64,000 nt of DNA from Comamonadaceae bacterium (GCA_947454955.1 CANGLW010000001.1:62001-126000); one strand, 5' to 3'; positions 1 to 9,829 are shown, counted from the first letter of the stretch. Numbers and translations are program-made. Notes: generated by a model from the letters alone, not told the origin.

Positions 1-114
1 CGGATGGAAGGCATCACAACATTGATTGATATTCATGGTTAATTTAACGCTTGGTCAATAAGCAACAAATCGGGACAAACCCGAAGACTGAAAAACTCTG
101 AGGATCTCAAGACC

Positions 115-801
115 ATGGACTTACAAGGCAATGTGACGCTGGCTGCACCACCGGATCAGGTATGGCAAGCACTCAACAACCCCGAGGTGTTGCGGGTGTG
201 TATTCCGGGCTGCGAAGAAATCACCGCCCTCTCCCCCACCGAGATGCAAGCACGTGTGGTCATCAAAATGGGGCCGGTGCGTGCCACCTTTGTGGGCAAG
301 GTCAGCATGACCAACATCGTGCCCATGCAGGGCTACACCTTGAACTTTGAAGGCTCCGGGGGCAGCGCGGGTTTTGCCAAGGGCAGCTCGGTCATCAGCT
401 TGAGCGCTGTGCCTGAAGGCACACAGCTGAGCTACACCGTCAAAGCCTCGATTGCCGGCAAGCTGGGCCAAATTGGCGCGCGCATGATCGACGCATCAGC
501 CCGTCAATTGGCTGACAAGTTTTTCAACGCGCTCAAAGAGCACATGAGTGCCGAGCACCCTGCTGCCTTGGTGCCCATGCATGCGACAACGCAAACCATG
601 ACGACCCAAGACACAGCGCCTGTTCAAGCCACGGCTCCATCCTCTGGTAGCAACTTGCCTGCACTGAGTCAGCCTTCGAGCAGCTCGGTCAAGCCACCAG
701 CCGACTGGCTAGCCCTTGAAAAAGTACGCCTGCTTTGGTTTGCCGCTGGCGTGCTGTCCACCTCCATCGGTGTCTGGTTGGGCGCCACCTTTTTGAAATA
801 A
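115..801 (+). CDS. coxG: CoxG-like SRPBCC protein with C-terminal membrane anchor
   Basis: The first ~145 residues look like the CoxG (CO dehydrogenase subunit G) SRPBCC fold, with the early segments PDQVWQALNNPEVL and CIPGCEEI and the later AGKLGQIGARMID. A Ser/Thr/Pro-rich linker (about 146-205) leads to one hydrophobic helix at about 207-226. CoxG proteins help mature or recruit the molybdenum hydroxylase to the membrane, and the tail helix fits that role. The ATG at 115 has AGGA ten bases upstream. It is the first gene of a coxG-M-S-L-like operon, nine bases ahead of the FAD subunit. The family call is firm; the enzyme it serves is not known. Confidence 0.85.
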   Translation: MDLQGNVTLAAPPDQVWQALNNPEVLRVCIPGCEEITALSPTEMQARVVIKMGPVRATFVGKVSMTNIVPMQGYTLNFEGSGGSAGFAKGSSVISLSAVPEGTQLSYTVKASIAGKLGQIGARMIDASARQLADKFFNALKEHMSAEHPAALVPMHATTQTMTTQDTAPVQATAPSSGSNLPALSQPSSSSVKPPADWLALEKVRLLWFAAGVLSTSIGVWLGATFLK

Positions 802-810
802 AGGACCGAC

Positions 811-1680
811 ATGAAAGCTCCTGCTTTTGCTTACGCCCGCCCCAAGGAACTCACCGAGGTGCTGGCCTTGATGACCGAGCATGGCGACAACGCCAGGCTG
901 TTGGCCGGTGGCCAAACCCTCAACGCCACGCTCAACATGCGTTTGTCTGAGCCCTCGCTTTTGATTGATTTGCAGGCTGTGTCTGCCCTCAAAGGCATCG
1001 ACGTCCAAGGCCAGGTGCTGCGCATCGGAGCCATGAGCACCCACACCGAGATTGAAGACTCAGCCTTGATCGCGCAGCACTTCCCGCTGCTCACAGCGGC
1101 GGTGCCCCACATCGCGCACCGGGCCATTCGTAACCTGGGCACCTTTGGTGGCTCAATCGCCTACGGTGACCCGGCTGCTGAGTGGCCAGCTTGCTTGCTG
1201 GCGCTCGACGGCGTGGTGGTGGCCCGCGGACCACGGGGCGAGCGCCGCATTGCCGCGCAAGACTTTTTCACAGGCCTGTACAGCACCGACTTGCAAGAAG
1301 ACGAGCTGGTGGTGGCGTGTGAATTGCCTTTGGCCAAAGGCGCGCAACGCTTTGCCTTTGACGAACTCGCCCGCCGCCATGGCGACTACGCGGTGGTGGG
1401 CATTGCAGCGACGGCGCAAGTGCAAGGCCAGGTGCTGCGTGATGTGCGCTTGGCTTGGTTGGGCGCTGCAGCGCAGCCCCTGCGCAGCACACGCACCGAG
1501 GGTCTGCTCGAAGGTCAAACCTTGAACGAGGCTTTGGTGGCTCAAGCGGTGCAATGCCTCAAAGACGAGCTGCCCACCGAGGCTGATTTGACCCACAGCG
1601 CCGCCACCAAAGCCCACCTGGCTGGCGTGATGCTCAAGCGCGCCCTCAAAACCTTGACCCAGCCTGCCACCGCGGCTTGA
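811..1680 (+). CDS. coxM: Molybdenum hydroxylase FAD-binding medium subunit (CoxM-like)
   Basis: A 289-residue FAD subunit of the xanthine dehydrogenase/CO dehydrogenase family. Both FAD-binding signatures are visible: LLAGGQTLNATLNMR near residues 30-44 and NLGTFGGSIAYGDPAAEW near 108-125. The C-terminal CO_deh_flav_C domain follows. It would carry electrons from the Fe-S subunit to the acceptor. ATG at 811 is preceded by AAAGGAC. The gene ends 11 bases before the Fe-S subunit, so the two are co-transcribed. The substrate of the complex cannot be read from this subunit. Confidence 0.9.
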   Translation: MKAPAFAYARPKELTEVLALMTEHGDNARLLAGGQTLNATLNMRLSEPSLLIDLQAVSALKGIDVQGQVLRIGAMSTHTEIEDSALIAQHFPLLTAAVPHIAHRAIRNLGTFGGSIAYGDPAAEWPACLLALDGVVVARGPRGERRIAAQDFFTGLYSTDLQEDELVVACELPLAKGAQRFAFDELARRHGDYAVVGIAATAQVQGQVLRDVRLAWLGAAAQPLRSTRTEGLLEGQTLNEALVAQAVQCLKDELPTEADLTHSAATKAHLAGVMLKRALKTLTQPATAA

Positions 1681-1691
1681 GAGGAACTTGT

Positions 1692-2186
1692 ATGACACAA
1701 ACTTTTGAACAGACCGTGAGCATCACGGTCAACGGCCAGGCCCAACGCTGCCAGGTCCAGCCCCGCACCCACTTGGTAGATTTTTTGCGTGAAGAACTGG
1801 GCCTCAAAGGCTCGCACCTGGGTTGCGAACACGGCGTGTGCGGCGCATGTACTGTGCGCGTGAATGGTCAGATTGTGCGCGGCTGCCTCACGCTGGCGGT
1901 GCAATCGGATGGCGCCAAAGTAGACACGATTGAAGGCCTGAGCGAGACCGGCGAAATCAAAGACCTGCAAGCCGCGTTCATCCGCCACAACGCTTTGCAA
2001 TGCGGTTTTTGTTCGTCTGGCATGTTGATGGCGGCCAGCGAATTGCTGACCACCCAACCCCATGCCACCCGCGAGCAAGTGCGCGAATGGATGTCGGGCA
2101 ACTACTGTCGTTGCACCGGCTACCAGGCCATTGTCGATGCTGTTTGCGAGGTGCTGGCCTCGCGCCGTCAAGGAGTTGCCGCATGA
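1692..2186 (+). CDS. coxS: Molybdenum hydroxylase 2x[2Fe-2S] small subunit (CoxS-like)
   Basis: A 164-residue iron-sulfur subunit. The plant-ferredoxin-type cluster is held by Cys45, Cys50, Cys53 and Cys65 (CEHGVCGAC then GC). The C-terminal helical domain holds the second cluster through Cys104, Cys107, Cys139 and Cys141 (CGFC and CRC). I start at the ATG at 1692, which has GAGGAA at 1681-1686, rather than the in-frame TTG at 1677. The stop overlaps the ATG of the large subunit (ATGA at 2183-2186), so translation is coupled. Confidence 0.93.
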   Translation: MTQTFEQTVSITVNGQAQRCQVQPRTHLVDFLREELGLKGSHLGCEHGVCGACTVRVNGQIVRGCLTLAVQSDGAKVDTIEGLSETGEIKDLQAAFIRHNALQCGFCSSGMLMAASELLTTQPHATREQVREWMSGNYCRCTGYQAIVDAVCEVLASRRQGVAA

Positions 2187-4651
2187 ACGCCCCCGAGAAC
2201 AAACACTTCAAAAACCTCGTCCCTCTTGAAGACGACGCTATCAGATCAGAAGCACCCGGCACCACCGATGTGCCGCATGCAGCGCCTCTGACTGGTGATA
2301 TGGCTGGGGCCAAACACATCGGCCAATCGATTCCTCGCCCCAACCTTGAGCGTTTGGTCGAAGGGCGTGGTCAGTACATCGATGACATCGAGCTGCCCCG
2401 CATGGCCCATGTGGTGTATTGGCGTTCGCCGGTCGCGCATGCCCGCATCATCAAGATCGACAGTGCTTACGCCCGCATGATGCCTGGCGTGTTGGGTGTG
2501 TACACCGGTCACGATTTGGCCGCGGTGTGCAAGCCCTGGGTGGCCACCCTCACCCACTTGGCCGGCATCAAATCAGCGCCCGAATACCCCATGGCGTTGG
2601 ACCGTGCGCACTGGCAAGGAGAACCGGTGGTGGCGGTGGTGGGTAAAACCCGCGCTGAAGCCGAAGACGCGCTGCAGTACATCCAGGTCGAATGGGAAGA
2701 ACTGCCCGCAGCACTGGACATGAACACCGCGCTCGACCCCAGCACCCCGGTGATTCACCCCGAGCTGGGTGACAACCTGTGCTTCACCCGCAGCCTGGAC
2801 ACCGGCGGTGTGGAAGAAGCGTTTGCCAAGGCCGCCGTGGTGGCCGAAGCCACCTTCGACTTTGGTCGTCACACCGGTGTGACGCTGGAGCCGCGCTGCC
2901 AAATTGCTGACTACAACCCTTCGAACGGTCAGCTCACGGTCTACCACTCGCAACAGGCCCCGCACATGATGCAAGACCTGTACGCGCGCCAGTTCGACCT
3001 GCCCGAGTCCAGCATCCGCGTGATTTGCAAAGACGTGGGTGGCTCGTTTGGCATCAAGGTGCACGCGTACCCCGACGACTTTGCCACGGTGGCCATTGCC
3101 ATGTTGCTCAAGCGGCCAGTGAAGTTTGTGGCCGATCGTTTGGAGTCTTTTGTCAGCGACATCCATGCGCGTGAGCACCGCATCCACGGCCGCATTGCGG
3201 CTTCGGCTGAAGGCGACATCCTGGCGTTTGAAATCAAAGACACCACCGGCATTGGCCCCTTCTCGATGTTCCCGCGCACCAGCGGCATTGAAGGTAACCA
3301 GGTGGTCAACCTCACCGGCGGCCCCTACAAACACAAGGCCTACCGCGCGCACCTGGACGTGGTGTTTCTGAACAAAACCCCCACCTGCCAGTACCGTGGT
3401 GTGGGCCACCCGATTGCCTGCGCGGTGACTGAGGGCCTGGTGGATTTGGCTGCCGCCAAGCTGGGCATGGACCCGCTGGCTTTGCGCAAACGCAATGTGA
3501 TTCCTGATGACGCCTACCCCGCCACGGGTGCTTCAGGCATCAAGCTCGAAGTGCTCTCGCACGAGGCTTGCCTGCGCAAGATCGAGCAACTCATGGACTA
3601 CCCGGCCCTCTTGGCCGAGCAAGCCGCATTGCGCCAAAAAGGCATTTACCGCGGCATTGGTTTTGCCACCTTGATTGAGCTCACCAACCCCAGCGCGGCG
3701 TTTTACGGCGTGGGTGGTGCGCGCATCTCTTCACAAGACGGCGCCACCCTGCGCCTGGAGCCCGCTGGCGGCGTGGCGGTGATGGTCAGCGTGGGTGAAC
3801 AAGGCCAAGGCACCGAGGCCATCTTTGCGCAAATTGCCGCAGACGCGGTGGGCGTGCCCATGAACCAGGTGCGTTTGCTCACCGGCGACACCGATGCCGT
3901 GCCTTATGGCGGCGGCACCTGGGCCTCGCGTGGTGCGGGCGTGGGTGGTGAGGCTGTGTTGCAAGCCGGCTTGGCCCTGCGTGCGAATATTTTGAAAGTG
4001 GCTGAGGCCATCTTGAACAAACCCGTGGCCGAGCTCAAGCTCGAAGACGGCGTGGTCAAACAGGCGGTCAGTGGCGAAGAACTGCTGCCCTTGGCTGAAC
4101 TGGGGCGCGTGGCCTATTACCGGCCCGATACGCTGCCTGCTGGCTTCACCTCGGAGCTGATGGTCACCCGGCATTACGCCCAGCGCGATTTCCCCTTCAT
4201 CTTCACCAACGGCGTGCAAGCCTCGTATGTGGAGGTGGATGTGGAAACCGGTTTTGTCAAGCTGCTCAAACACTGGGCGGTGGAAGACTGCGGCCGCGTG
4301 ATCAACCCCAAACTGGTGGACGAGCAAATTCGCGGCGCGATTGTGCAGGGCATTGGTGGCGCGCTGTTCGAAGAGTGCCTCTACGACGACCAGGGCCTGA
4401 TGCAAAACGGCTCCATGGCCGACTACCTGGTGCCCATGGCCGGTGAGATGCCCGACATCGTGGTGGCCCACGTCGAGACCCCCACCCGCAGCTCCATCCT
4501 TGGGGCTAAAGGTGCGGGTGAGGCCGGTACAGCCGGTGCACCTGCGGCCGTGGTCAATGCCATCAACGATGCGCTGCGCCCCCTCAACGCCGAGGTCTGG
4601 TCGCAGCCCGTCACGCCCGAGAAAATCCTCAAGGCGCTCGGGCATATTTGA
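2183..4651 (+). CDS. Molybdenum hydroxylase large subunit (CoxL-like, not form I CODH)
   Basis: An 822-residue molybdopterin-binding subunit of the xanthine dehydrogenase superfamily. The family glutamate is visible in GAKGAGEAGT (Glu780), and the cofactor-binding stretch GEQGQGTEA is present. True aerobic CO dehydrogenases (form I) have an active-site loop AYRCSFR with the Cys that carries Cu-S-Mo. Here the matching loop, at about residues 403-409, reads QYRGVGH and has no Cys. The protein is therefore a form II-like or related hydroxylase, probably acting on an organic (perhaps N-heterocyclic or aldehyde) substrate and not on CO. The start is the ATG at 2183, overlapping coxS; a longer frame to 2000 only reads through coxS. 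Confidence 0.88.
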   Translation: MNAPENKHFKNLVPLEDDAIRSEAPGTTDVPHAAPLTGDMAGAKHIGQSIPRPNLERLVEGRGQYIDDIELPRMAHVVYWRSPVAHARIIKIDSAYARMMPGVLGVYTGHDLAAVCKPWVATLTHLAGIKSAPEYPMALDRAHWQGEPVVAVVGKTRAEAEDALQYIQVEWEELPAALDMNTALDPSTPVIHPELGDNLCFTRSLDTGGVEEAFAKAAVVAEATFDFGRHTGVTLEPRCQIADYNPSNGQLTVYHSQQAPHMMQDLYARQFDLPESSIRVICKDVGGSFGIKVHAYPDDFATVAIAMLLKRPVKFVADRLESFVSDIHAREHRIHGRIAASAEGDILAFEIKDTTGIGPFSMFPRTSGIEGNQVVNLTGGPYKHKAYRAHLDVVFLNKTPTCQYRGVGHPIACAVTEGLVDLAAAKLGMDPLALRKRNVIPDDAYPATGASGIKLEVLSHEACLRKIEQLMDYPALLAEQAALRQKGIYRGIGFATLIELTNPSAAFYGVGGARISSQDGATLRLEPAGGVAVMVSVGEQGQGTEAIFAQIAADAVGVPMNQVRLLTGDTDAVPYGGGTWASRGAGVGGEAVLQAGLALRANILKVAEAILNKPVAELKLEDGVVKQAVSGEELLPLAELGRVAYYRPDTLPAGFTSELMVTRHYAQRDFPFIFTNGVQASYVEVDVETGFVKLLKHWAVEDCGRVINPKLVDEQIRGAIVQGIGGALFEECLYDDQGLMQNGSMADYLVPMAGEMPDIVVAHVETPTRSSILGAKGAGEAGTAGAPAAVVNAINDALRPLNAEVWSQPVTPEKILKALGHI

Positions 4652-4699
4652 TTGACCCCTGAGCCTGCCCCAAGGGGGTGGGCGACCTACAATGGGTGG

Positions 4700-6598
4700 G
4701 TGAACACCACCCTGCCCCGCCGCCCCATCCGCGAGCTGCCCGATGAGCTGATCAGCCAGATTGCCGCTGGCGAGGTGGTAGAGCGCCCGGCCTCGGTGGT
4801 GCGCGAGTTGGTGGACAACGCGCTGGACGCAGGTGCCACCCACATCACCCTGCGGCTGATGGCCGGGGGCGTGCGACTGATTTCCGTCGAAGACAACGGC
4901 CTGGGCATCCCACCTGAAGAACTGCCGGTAGCGCTCAAGCGCCATGCCACCAGCAAGATCAGCAACCTGAACGACCTGGAGTCGGTGGGCACCATGGGCT
5001 TTCGCGGCGAGGCCCTAGCCGCTATCAATTCAGTAGCAAATTGTTCCATTCTTTCCAGAGCGCAGGGCCAACAACACGCTTATTTGTTGGAAGGCCTGAC
5101 CGGTGAGCTCAAACCCGTGGCCCGCGCCCAGGGCACCACGGTGGAGGTGCGCGAACTGTTTTTCAGCACCCCCGCACGGCGCAAATTTTTGAAGACCGAT
5201 GCCACCGAATTGGCCCACTGCATCGAAGCGGTTCGCCGCCATGCCTTGGCACGGCCTGATGTGGGTTTTGAGATTTGGCATGAAGGCAAGTTGGTAGAGC
5301 AATGGCGCTTGTGCGCTGGCGACCAAGCCCTGAGCCAACGTGTGCAAGATGTGTTGGGCGAGGAATTTGTGACCCAGACCATTGCCTTGCCGGAAATGGA
5401 CAAGGTGGGGGTGACCGTGCACGGCCTGGTGGGTTTGCCCGATGCTTCACGCTCTCGCGCTGACCAGCAGTTCTGCTATGTGAACGGCCGCTTTGTGCGC
5501 GACAAGGTGCTGACCCACGCCGCCCGCAGCGCCTACGAAGATGTGCTGCATGGTCACCGCCAGCCCGTCTATGTGCTGTTTGTGCAGATCGACCCGACCC
5601 GGGTGGATGTGAATGTGCATCCCACCAAAATCGAGGTGCGTTTTCGTGACAGCCGCGAGGTGCACCAGGCGGTGCGCCGCGCGATTGAAAACGTCCTGGC
5701 CGCACCGCGCTCAGCCATGCAGGCTGCTTTGGCGAACTCATCCAACACGGAGCCTGTTCGAGATGTCTTTGGTTTGAACGCCAACCCAGCGACCAAGCCC
5801 TCTACACAAAACTGGCAACAACCCAGCATGAGCTGGGGTTCACCACGCGCGTCCTTGCAAACGCTAGAAACTTTGTGGGCGCCTTCTCAGGCATCCGGCA
5901 GTTCATCAACCACCCCCACCACCTTCACAGCCCCAGACAGCACGGTGCAACGACTCACCGCCGAAGAAGCACCCGTCACCGCCAAAAACAGCGGCGCTCA
6001 TGAAGCCGAAGATTGGCCGCTGGGGCGCGCCATTGCACAGCTGCAAGGCATTTATATCCTGGCTGAAAACCGCCAAGGTCTGGTGGTGGTGGACATGCAC
6101 GCCGCGCATGAACGCATCGTTTACGAGCGACTTAAAACCACCCTGGGTGAACAGCAATCGTTGTCCAGCCAACCGCTCTTGATTCCTGCCACCTTTGCAG
6201 CTTCGCCCCAAGAAGTGGCCACGGCGGAGGCCCACGCCAGCACCTTGCACACCTTGGGTTTGGACATCGCGCCCTTCTCGCCCAAAACCCTGGCGGTGCG
6301 CAGCGTACCCGCCTCTTTGGCGCAGGGTGACGCGGTGGAGTTGGCGCGTCATGTGCTGGCTGAATTGGCACAGCACGAGGCCAGCACAGTGATTCAACGC
6401 GCACGCGATGAACTGCTGGCCACCATGGCCTGCCACGGTGCCGTGCGCGCCAACCGACGTTTGACGCTCGATGAGATGAACGCCTTGCTGCGCCAGATGG
6501 AGCACACCGAGCGATCGGACCAATGCAACCACGGTCGCCCCACCTGGCGACAAGTCACGGTGCGTGACCTGGACGCGCTGTTCCTGCGGGGCCGCTGA
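4700..6598 (+). CDS. mutL: DNA mismatch repair protein MutL
   Basis: A 632-residue MutL. The N-terminal GHKL ATPase is clear: RELVDNALDAGA carries the catalytic Glu36 and Mg-binding Asn40, followed by DNGLGI and GFRGEALAAI. DVNVHPTKIEVRF marks the end of the transducer domain. A Ser/Thr-rich linker (about 355-440) leads to the dimerisation domain. That domain carries DMHAAHERIVYE at 465-476, which fits the endonuclease motif DQHA(X)2E(X)4E with Met for Gln, plus the metal-site motifs ACHGAVRA and CNHGRPT. The GTG at 4700 is the likely start; an in-frame TTG at 4652 exists but lies directly after the coxL stop. A TACAAT box (4688-4693) sits just before the GTG. Confidence 0.93.
   Translation: MNTTLPRRPIRELPDELISQIAAGEVVERPASVVRELVDNALDAGATHITLRLMAGGVRLISVEDNGLGIPPEELPVALKRHATSKISNLNDLESVGTMGFRGEALAAINSVANCSILSRAQGQQHAYLLEGLTGELKPVARAQGTTVEVRELFFSTPARRKFLKTDATELAHCIEAVRRHALARPDVGFEIWHEGKLVEQWRLCAGDQALSQRVQDVLGEEFVTQTIALPEMDKVGVTVHGLVGLPDASRSRADQQFCYVNGRFVRDKVLTHAARSAYEDVLHGHRQPVYVLFVQIDPTRVDVNVHPTKIEVRFRDSREVHQAVRRAIENVLAAPRSAMQAALANSSNTEPVRDVFGLNANPATKPSTQNWQQPSMSWGSPRASLQTLETLWAPSQASGSSSTTPTTFTAPDSTVQRLTAEEAPVTAKNSGAHEAEDWPLGRAIAQLQGIYILAENRQGLVVVDMHAAHERIVYERLKTTLGEQQSLSSQPLLIPATFAASPQEVATAEAHASTLHTLGLDIAPFSPKTLAVRSVPASLAQGDAVELARHVLAELAQHEASTVIQRARDELLATMACHGAVRANRRLTLDEMNALLRQMEHTERSDQCNHGRPTWRQVTVRDLDALFLRGR
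5021..5037 (+). repeat. Copy of dispersed 17-base motif
   Basis: GCTATCAATTCAGTAGC inside mutL, read in frame as Ala-Ile-Asn-Ser-Val-Ala within the GEALAAINS region. Local codons are AT-rich compared with the rest of mutL. Confidence 0.55.
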
Positions 6599-6601
6599 GC
6601 G

Positions 6602-7810
6602 ATGCACCAAACGCGGATGACGCCGGCCTGGGTGGTCTCGCTGCTGGCCATGATGTTGGGCTTGCAACCCATCACCACCGACCTGTACCTGCCCGCCTTG
6701 CCCATGCTCACCCAGGCCTTGAACGGCACGGTGGCTCAAGCGCATTTGACGCTGAGTGCTTTGCTGCTGGCCTTTGGCATGTCGCAACTGGTGTGGGGGC
6801 CCTTGTCCGACCGGTTCGGTCGTCGCAAGATTTTGCTCATCGGCTTGGGCGCTTACACAGCCTCTGCATTGGGGGCCATGCTGAGCCAAAGCATGCTGCA
6901 ACTCATTGTGTGGCGCGTGGTGCAAGGCGCGGCCATGGGCGCAACCATCATGAGTGCGCGCGCGATCGTGCGCGATTTGTTCGAACCCCTGACCGGTGCG
7001 CGGGTGATGTCACAAGCCTTGAGCGGCCTGGGCGTCATGGCTTGCCTGAGCGGCCCGATTGGCGGCTTCCTGGCAGGCACCTTCGGCTGGCAAATCACCT
7101 TGTTGGCACTGGCCTTGTTTGCCGCGGTGTTGCTGGGCCTGGTGCTGTGGCAATTTGAGGAAACGCTGCAACAACCCAACCCAGACGCACTGCAGTTGGG
7201 ACAACTCAGCCGCACCTGGTGGCAGATTGTTCAACACCCCACCTTCCTCACCTACTCGCTCTTGGGCTCGGCCAGTTATGCCGGCTTGTTCACCTTTCTG
7301 GCTGCATCGTCCTTCGTGTTCATTGGCGTGTTGGGTTTCACCCAGCGCGAATACGGCTTGGTGATGTTTTCCATGCCACTGAGTTACATCATCGGCACCG
7401 TGGCCTGCCGCCGATTGATTCCGCGTTTAGGTCTGGAGCGCACAGTGGTGCTGGGCGCTGCCCTGTCTTTGCTGGGCGGTGTGCTCATGGTCACACTGGC
7501 GATGCGCGGGTATCAAAGCCTGTGGAGCATCATGCTGCCGTTTTATGTGTTCATGTTCGCGCACGGCATCAACCAGCCTTGCACCCAAAGCGCCTCGGTC
7601 GGTCCCTTTCCCAAAGCAGCGGGTACAGCCTCTGCCTTGAACGGTTTCATGATGATGCTCTTCGCCTTTGGCATGAGCACCTGGTTGGGTCAGGCCATGG
7701 ATGGCACGGTCAAACCCCTGGCCTACGGTGTGGGGTTTTGGTGCGGGGTGATTGCCTTGATTGCTGCACTCAGCTTGGGGCGGCGCGTTTTTCATCGTGC
7801 CCCGGCATGA
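6602..7810 (+). CDS. Bcr/CflA-type MFS drug exporter
   Basis: A 402-residue major facilitator with about 12 membrane helices. The start ([13 protein letters not shown]) is the hallmark of the Bcr/CflA subfamily of proton-driven drug efflux pumps, and motif A ([14 protein letters not shown]) lies between helices 2 and 3. It acts in the inner membrane and would export small toxic compounds. The gene begins three bases after mutL and overlaps miaA by ATGA, so it is embedded in a housekeeping operon. The substrate is unknown. Confidence 0.88.
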   Translation: MHQTRMTPAWVVSLLAMMLGLQPITTDLYLPALPMLTQALNGTVAQAHLTLSALLLAFGMSQLVWGPLSDRFGRRKILLIGLGAYTASALGAMLSQSMLQLIVWRVVQGAAMGATIMSARAIVRDLFEPLTGARVMSQALSGLGVMACLSGPIGGFLAGTFGWQITLLALALFAAVLLGLVLWQFEETLQQPNPDALQLGQLSRTWWQIVQHPTFLTYSLLGSASYAGLFTFLAASSFVFIGVLGFTQREYGLVMFSMPLSYIIGTVACRRLIPRLGLERTVVLGAALSLLGGVLMVTLAMRGYQSLWSIMLPFYVFMFAHGINQPCTQSASVGPFPKAAGTASALNGFMMMLFAFGMSTWLGQAMDGTVKPLAYGVGFWCGVIALIAALSLGRRVFHRAPA

Positions 7811-8748
7811 AGCTCAAGCCTTTGGTCATCGCAGGCCCAACCGCCAGTGGTAAAACCGCGGCAGCCCTGGCGATTGCTGAGCGCATCCCTTCAGAGATCA
7901 TCAGCGTGGACTCGGCCCTGGTCTACCGCGGCATGGACATCGGCACCGCCAAACCCACCGCGACTGAGCTGGCCAGCGTGCCACACCACCTCATCAACAT
8001 CCGCGACCCGCTGCAAGCCTACAGTGCGGCTGAATTTGTGCGGGATGCACACGTGTTGATCGAAGACATTCAAGCACGTGGCAAATTACCTTTGCTGGTG
8101 GGCGGCACCATGCTCTACATCAAAGCCTTGATGGATGGCATCGACGACATGCCCGCAGCCGATGCCGCCTTGCGCGCAGCCATTGAGGCACAAGCCCAAA
8201 AGCTGGGCTGGCCGGCCCTGCACGCGCAGCTCATGCAAGTGGACCCCATCACCGCGCAACGCTTGTCACCCAACGACAGCCAACGCATCCAGCGCGCACT
8301 CGAGGTGTTCCAAGCCAGCGGTCAAGCTTTGTCCAGCTTTCATGCCGCGCAAAAAAACACAGGCCGAGATGATTTGACCTTGATCTCGCTCGAACCCCAT
8401 GACCGCGCCTGGCTGCATCAAAGGATTGCTCAGCGTTTTGAACTCATGATGCAGCAAGGCTTATTGAATGAAGTGGCGCAACTGCGAGCACGCGGTGACC
8501 TGCATGTGAATTTGCCCTCGATGCGTTGCGTGGGTTACCGCCAAAGCTGGGAAGCCTTGGAGGGCGTGTTCCCCATGCAAGAGCTGTCAGAGCGCGGCAT
8601 CGCTGCCACCCGTCAATTGGCCAAGCGGCAAATCACCTGGCTGCGCAGCATGCCGCAACGGCAGATCGTGCCTTGTGATGCGCCCGAGGCACTGACCCAA
8701 GTGATGGCGCTGGCCCAAACACATCTGTCATCCGGCCATATCGCATGA
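7807..8748 (+). CDS. miaA: tRNA dimethylallyltransferase MiaA
   Basis: A 313-residue MiaA, which adds a dimethylallyl group to A37 of tRNAs that read codons starting with U. The P-loop GPTASGKT (about residues 10-17), the substrate segment [20 protein letters not shown] and [13 protein letters not shown] are all present, as is RCVGYRQ in the C-terminal half. The ATG at 7807 overlaps the exporter stop; a longer open frame upstream is only read-through of the exporter gene. It overlaps the next ABC ATPase gene by ATGA at 8745-8748. Confidence 0.95.
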   Translation: MKLKPLVIAGPTASGKTAAALAIAERIPSEIISVDSALVYRGMDIGTAKPTATELASVPHHLINIRDPLQAYSAAEFVRDAHVLIEDIQARGKLPLLVGGTMLYIKALMDGIDDMPAADAALRAAIEAQAQKLGWPALHAQLMQVDPITAQRLSPNDSQRIQRALEVFQASGQALSSFHAAQKNTGRDDLTLISLEPHDRAWLHQRIAQRFELMMQQGLLNEVAQLRARGDLHVNLPSMRCVGYRQSWEALEGVFPMQELSERGIAATRQLAKRQITWLRSMPQRQIVPCDAPEALTQVMALAQTHLSSGHIA

Positions 8749-9404
8749 CCACGCCACGTTTACGCTTGCACCAGCTGGAAAAACGTTATGGCGATGTGCC
8801 GGTGTTTTCCCATGTGAACCTTGATGTGGGTGCCGGTGAATTCGTGGCCATCGTGGGTGACTCCGGTGTGGGAAAATCCACCTTGCTCAATTGCATGGCC
8901 GGCCTGGACCAGTGGGACAGCGGCGATGTGCTGGTGCAAGGTCAGTCCTTGAGCCAATTGGACGAGCGCGGTTTGAGCCTCATGCGGCGCGCGCACATTG
9001 GCTTTGTGTTCCAAGCGTTTCATGTGTTGCCGCATTTGGATGTGGCGCAAAACGTGGCCCTGCCATTGTTGTTGCTGGGCAAGGACGACCCTCAGCGTGT
9101 GAGCGTCATGCTCGAGGCTGTGGGTCTGGGTGGCTTGGGTCAGCGCCTGCCCCAACAACTCTCGGGCGGGCAGTTGCAGCGGGTGGCCATTGCCCGAGCC
9201 TTGATACACCGCCCCGCGGTGCTCTTGGCCGATGAGCCCACCGGTAACCTCGACCCTGGTACCGCCCATCACATCATGACGCTCTTGGCCGACCAAGTGC
9301 GTGCGCATGGCAGCTCGTTGGTGCTGGTCACCCATTCACAAGCAGCCACACTGCATGCCCACCGGGTGCTCAAGTTAGAAGCCGATGGTTTGCACTCGCT
9401 ATGA
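8745..9404 (+). CDS. ABC transporter ATPase of the LolD/MacB type
   Basis: A 219-residue ABC ATPase. Walker A is GDSGVGKS (38-45), the signature is [14 protein letters not shown] and Walker B is [13 protein letters not shown], the last typical of the LolD/MacB/YbbA group that works with FtsX-type permeases. The H-loop is in LVTHS. Its natural partner is the FtsX-like permease at 9962, but a small heat-shock gene on the other strand lies between them. It is coupled to miaA by overlap. A role in lipoprotein or envelope lipid handling is an inference from family and partner genes. Confidence 0.9.
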   Translation: MTTPRLRLHQLEKRYGDVPVFSHVNLDVGAGEFVAIVGDSGVGKSTLLNCMAGLDQWDSGDVLVQGQSLSQLDERGLSLMRRAHIGFVFQAFHVLPHLDVAQNVALPLLLLGKDDPQRVSVMLEAVGLGGLGQRLPQQLSGGQLQRVAIARALIHRPAVLLADEPTGNLDPGTAHHIMTLLADQVRAHGSSLVLVTHSQAATLHAHRVLKLEADGLHSL

Positions 9405-9406
9405 GC

Positions 9407-9829
9407 TCACTCGATGGTCAGCTCTTTGCTCGCACCGCCCTTGCGTTTAGGCAAGGTCAAGCTCAGCACCCCGTTGTCGTACTTGGCTTTGGCCTTGGAC
9501 GAGTCCACCTCTTGCGGCAACTGAAAACTGCGCGAGACCGAACCAAAATAACGCTCGCTGCGCAACACGCGGTCGTCTTTGCTTTGGGAGTCTTCCTGCT
9601 TCACCTCAGCGCTCACTGTGATGAGGTTGCCGTCCATGGACACATGAATCGCTTCTTTGCTCACGCCAGGAATTTCGGCGTGGATTTTGTAGGCCTCGCC
9701 GGCATCCGTCACATCCATGCGGATCTCGCTGGGCACACCCTCGCCATGCAGGGGCTTGATGTAAAAACCCGGGGTCATGTCTTTCATAAAGTCGTCCAGC
9801 CAGCCACTGGTTCGCATCAAAGCACTCAT
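9407..9829 (-). CDS. Small heat-shock protein, Hsp20/alpha-crystallin family
   Basis: A 140-residue small heat-shock protein. The alpha-crystallin domain spans about 33-129, with the hallmark GVLSLTLPK at 120-128 near the C terminus. Such proteins hold unfolding proteins as oligomers without using ATP. I place the start at the ATG at 9829, which has GGAG about nine bases upstream; the open frame to 9883 lacks a good start. The stop is two bases from the stop of the ABC ATPase, so the genes are convergent. It interrupts an ABC cassette (ATPase, permease, AttH-like) that is normally contiguous. Confidence 0.92.
   Translation of the reverse strand: MSALMRTSGWLDDFMKDMTPGFYIKPLHGEGVPSEIRMDVTDAGEAYKIHAEIPGVSKEAIHVSMDGNLITVSAEVKQEDSQSKDDRVLRSERYFGSVSRSFQLPQEVDSSKAKAKYDNGVLSLTLPKRKGGASKELTIE

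Noticed and set aside
1-114. Possible promoter with TTGATT at 22-27 ahead of coxG
   Set aside because: No -10 box at a suitable distance; only the ribosome site AGGA at 101-104 can be supported.
2183-4651. Aerobic CO dehydrogenase (form I) large subunit
   Set aside because: The active-site Cys in AYRCSFR is missing; the loop reads QYRGVGH.
4652-4699. MutL start at the TTG at 4652
   Set aside because: It directly abuts the coxL stop, has no ribosome site and would add 16 residues not expected in MutL; GTG at 4700 fits better.
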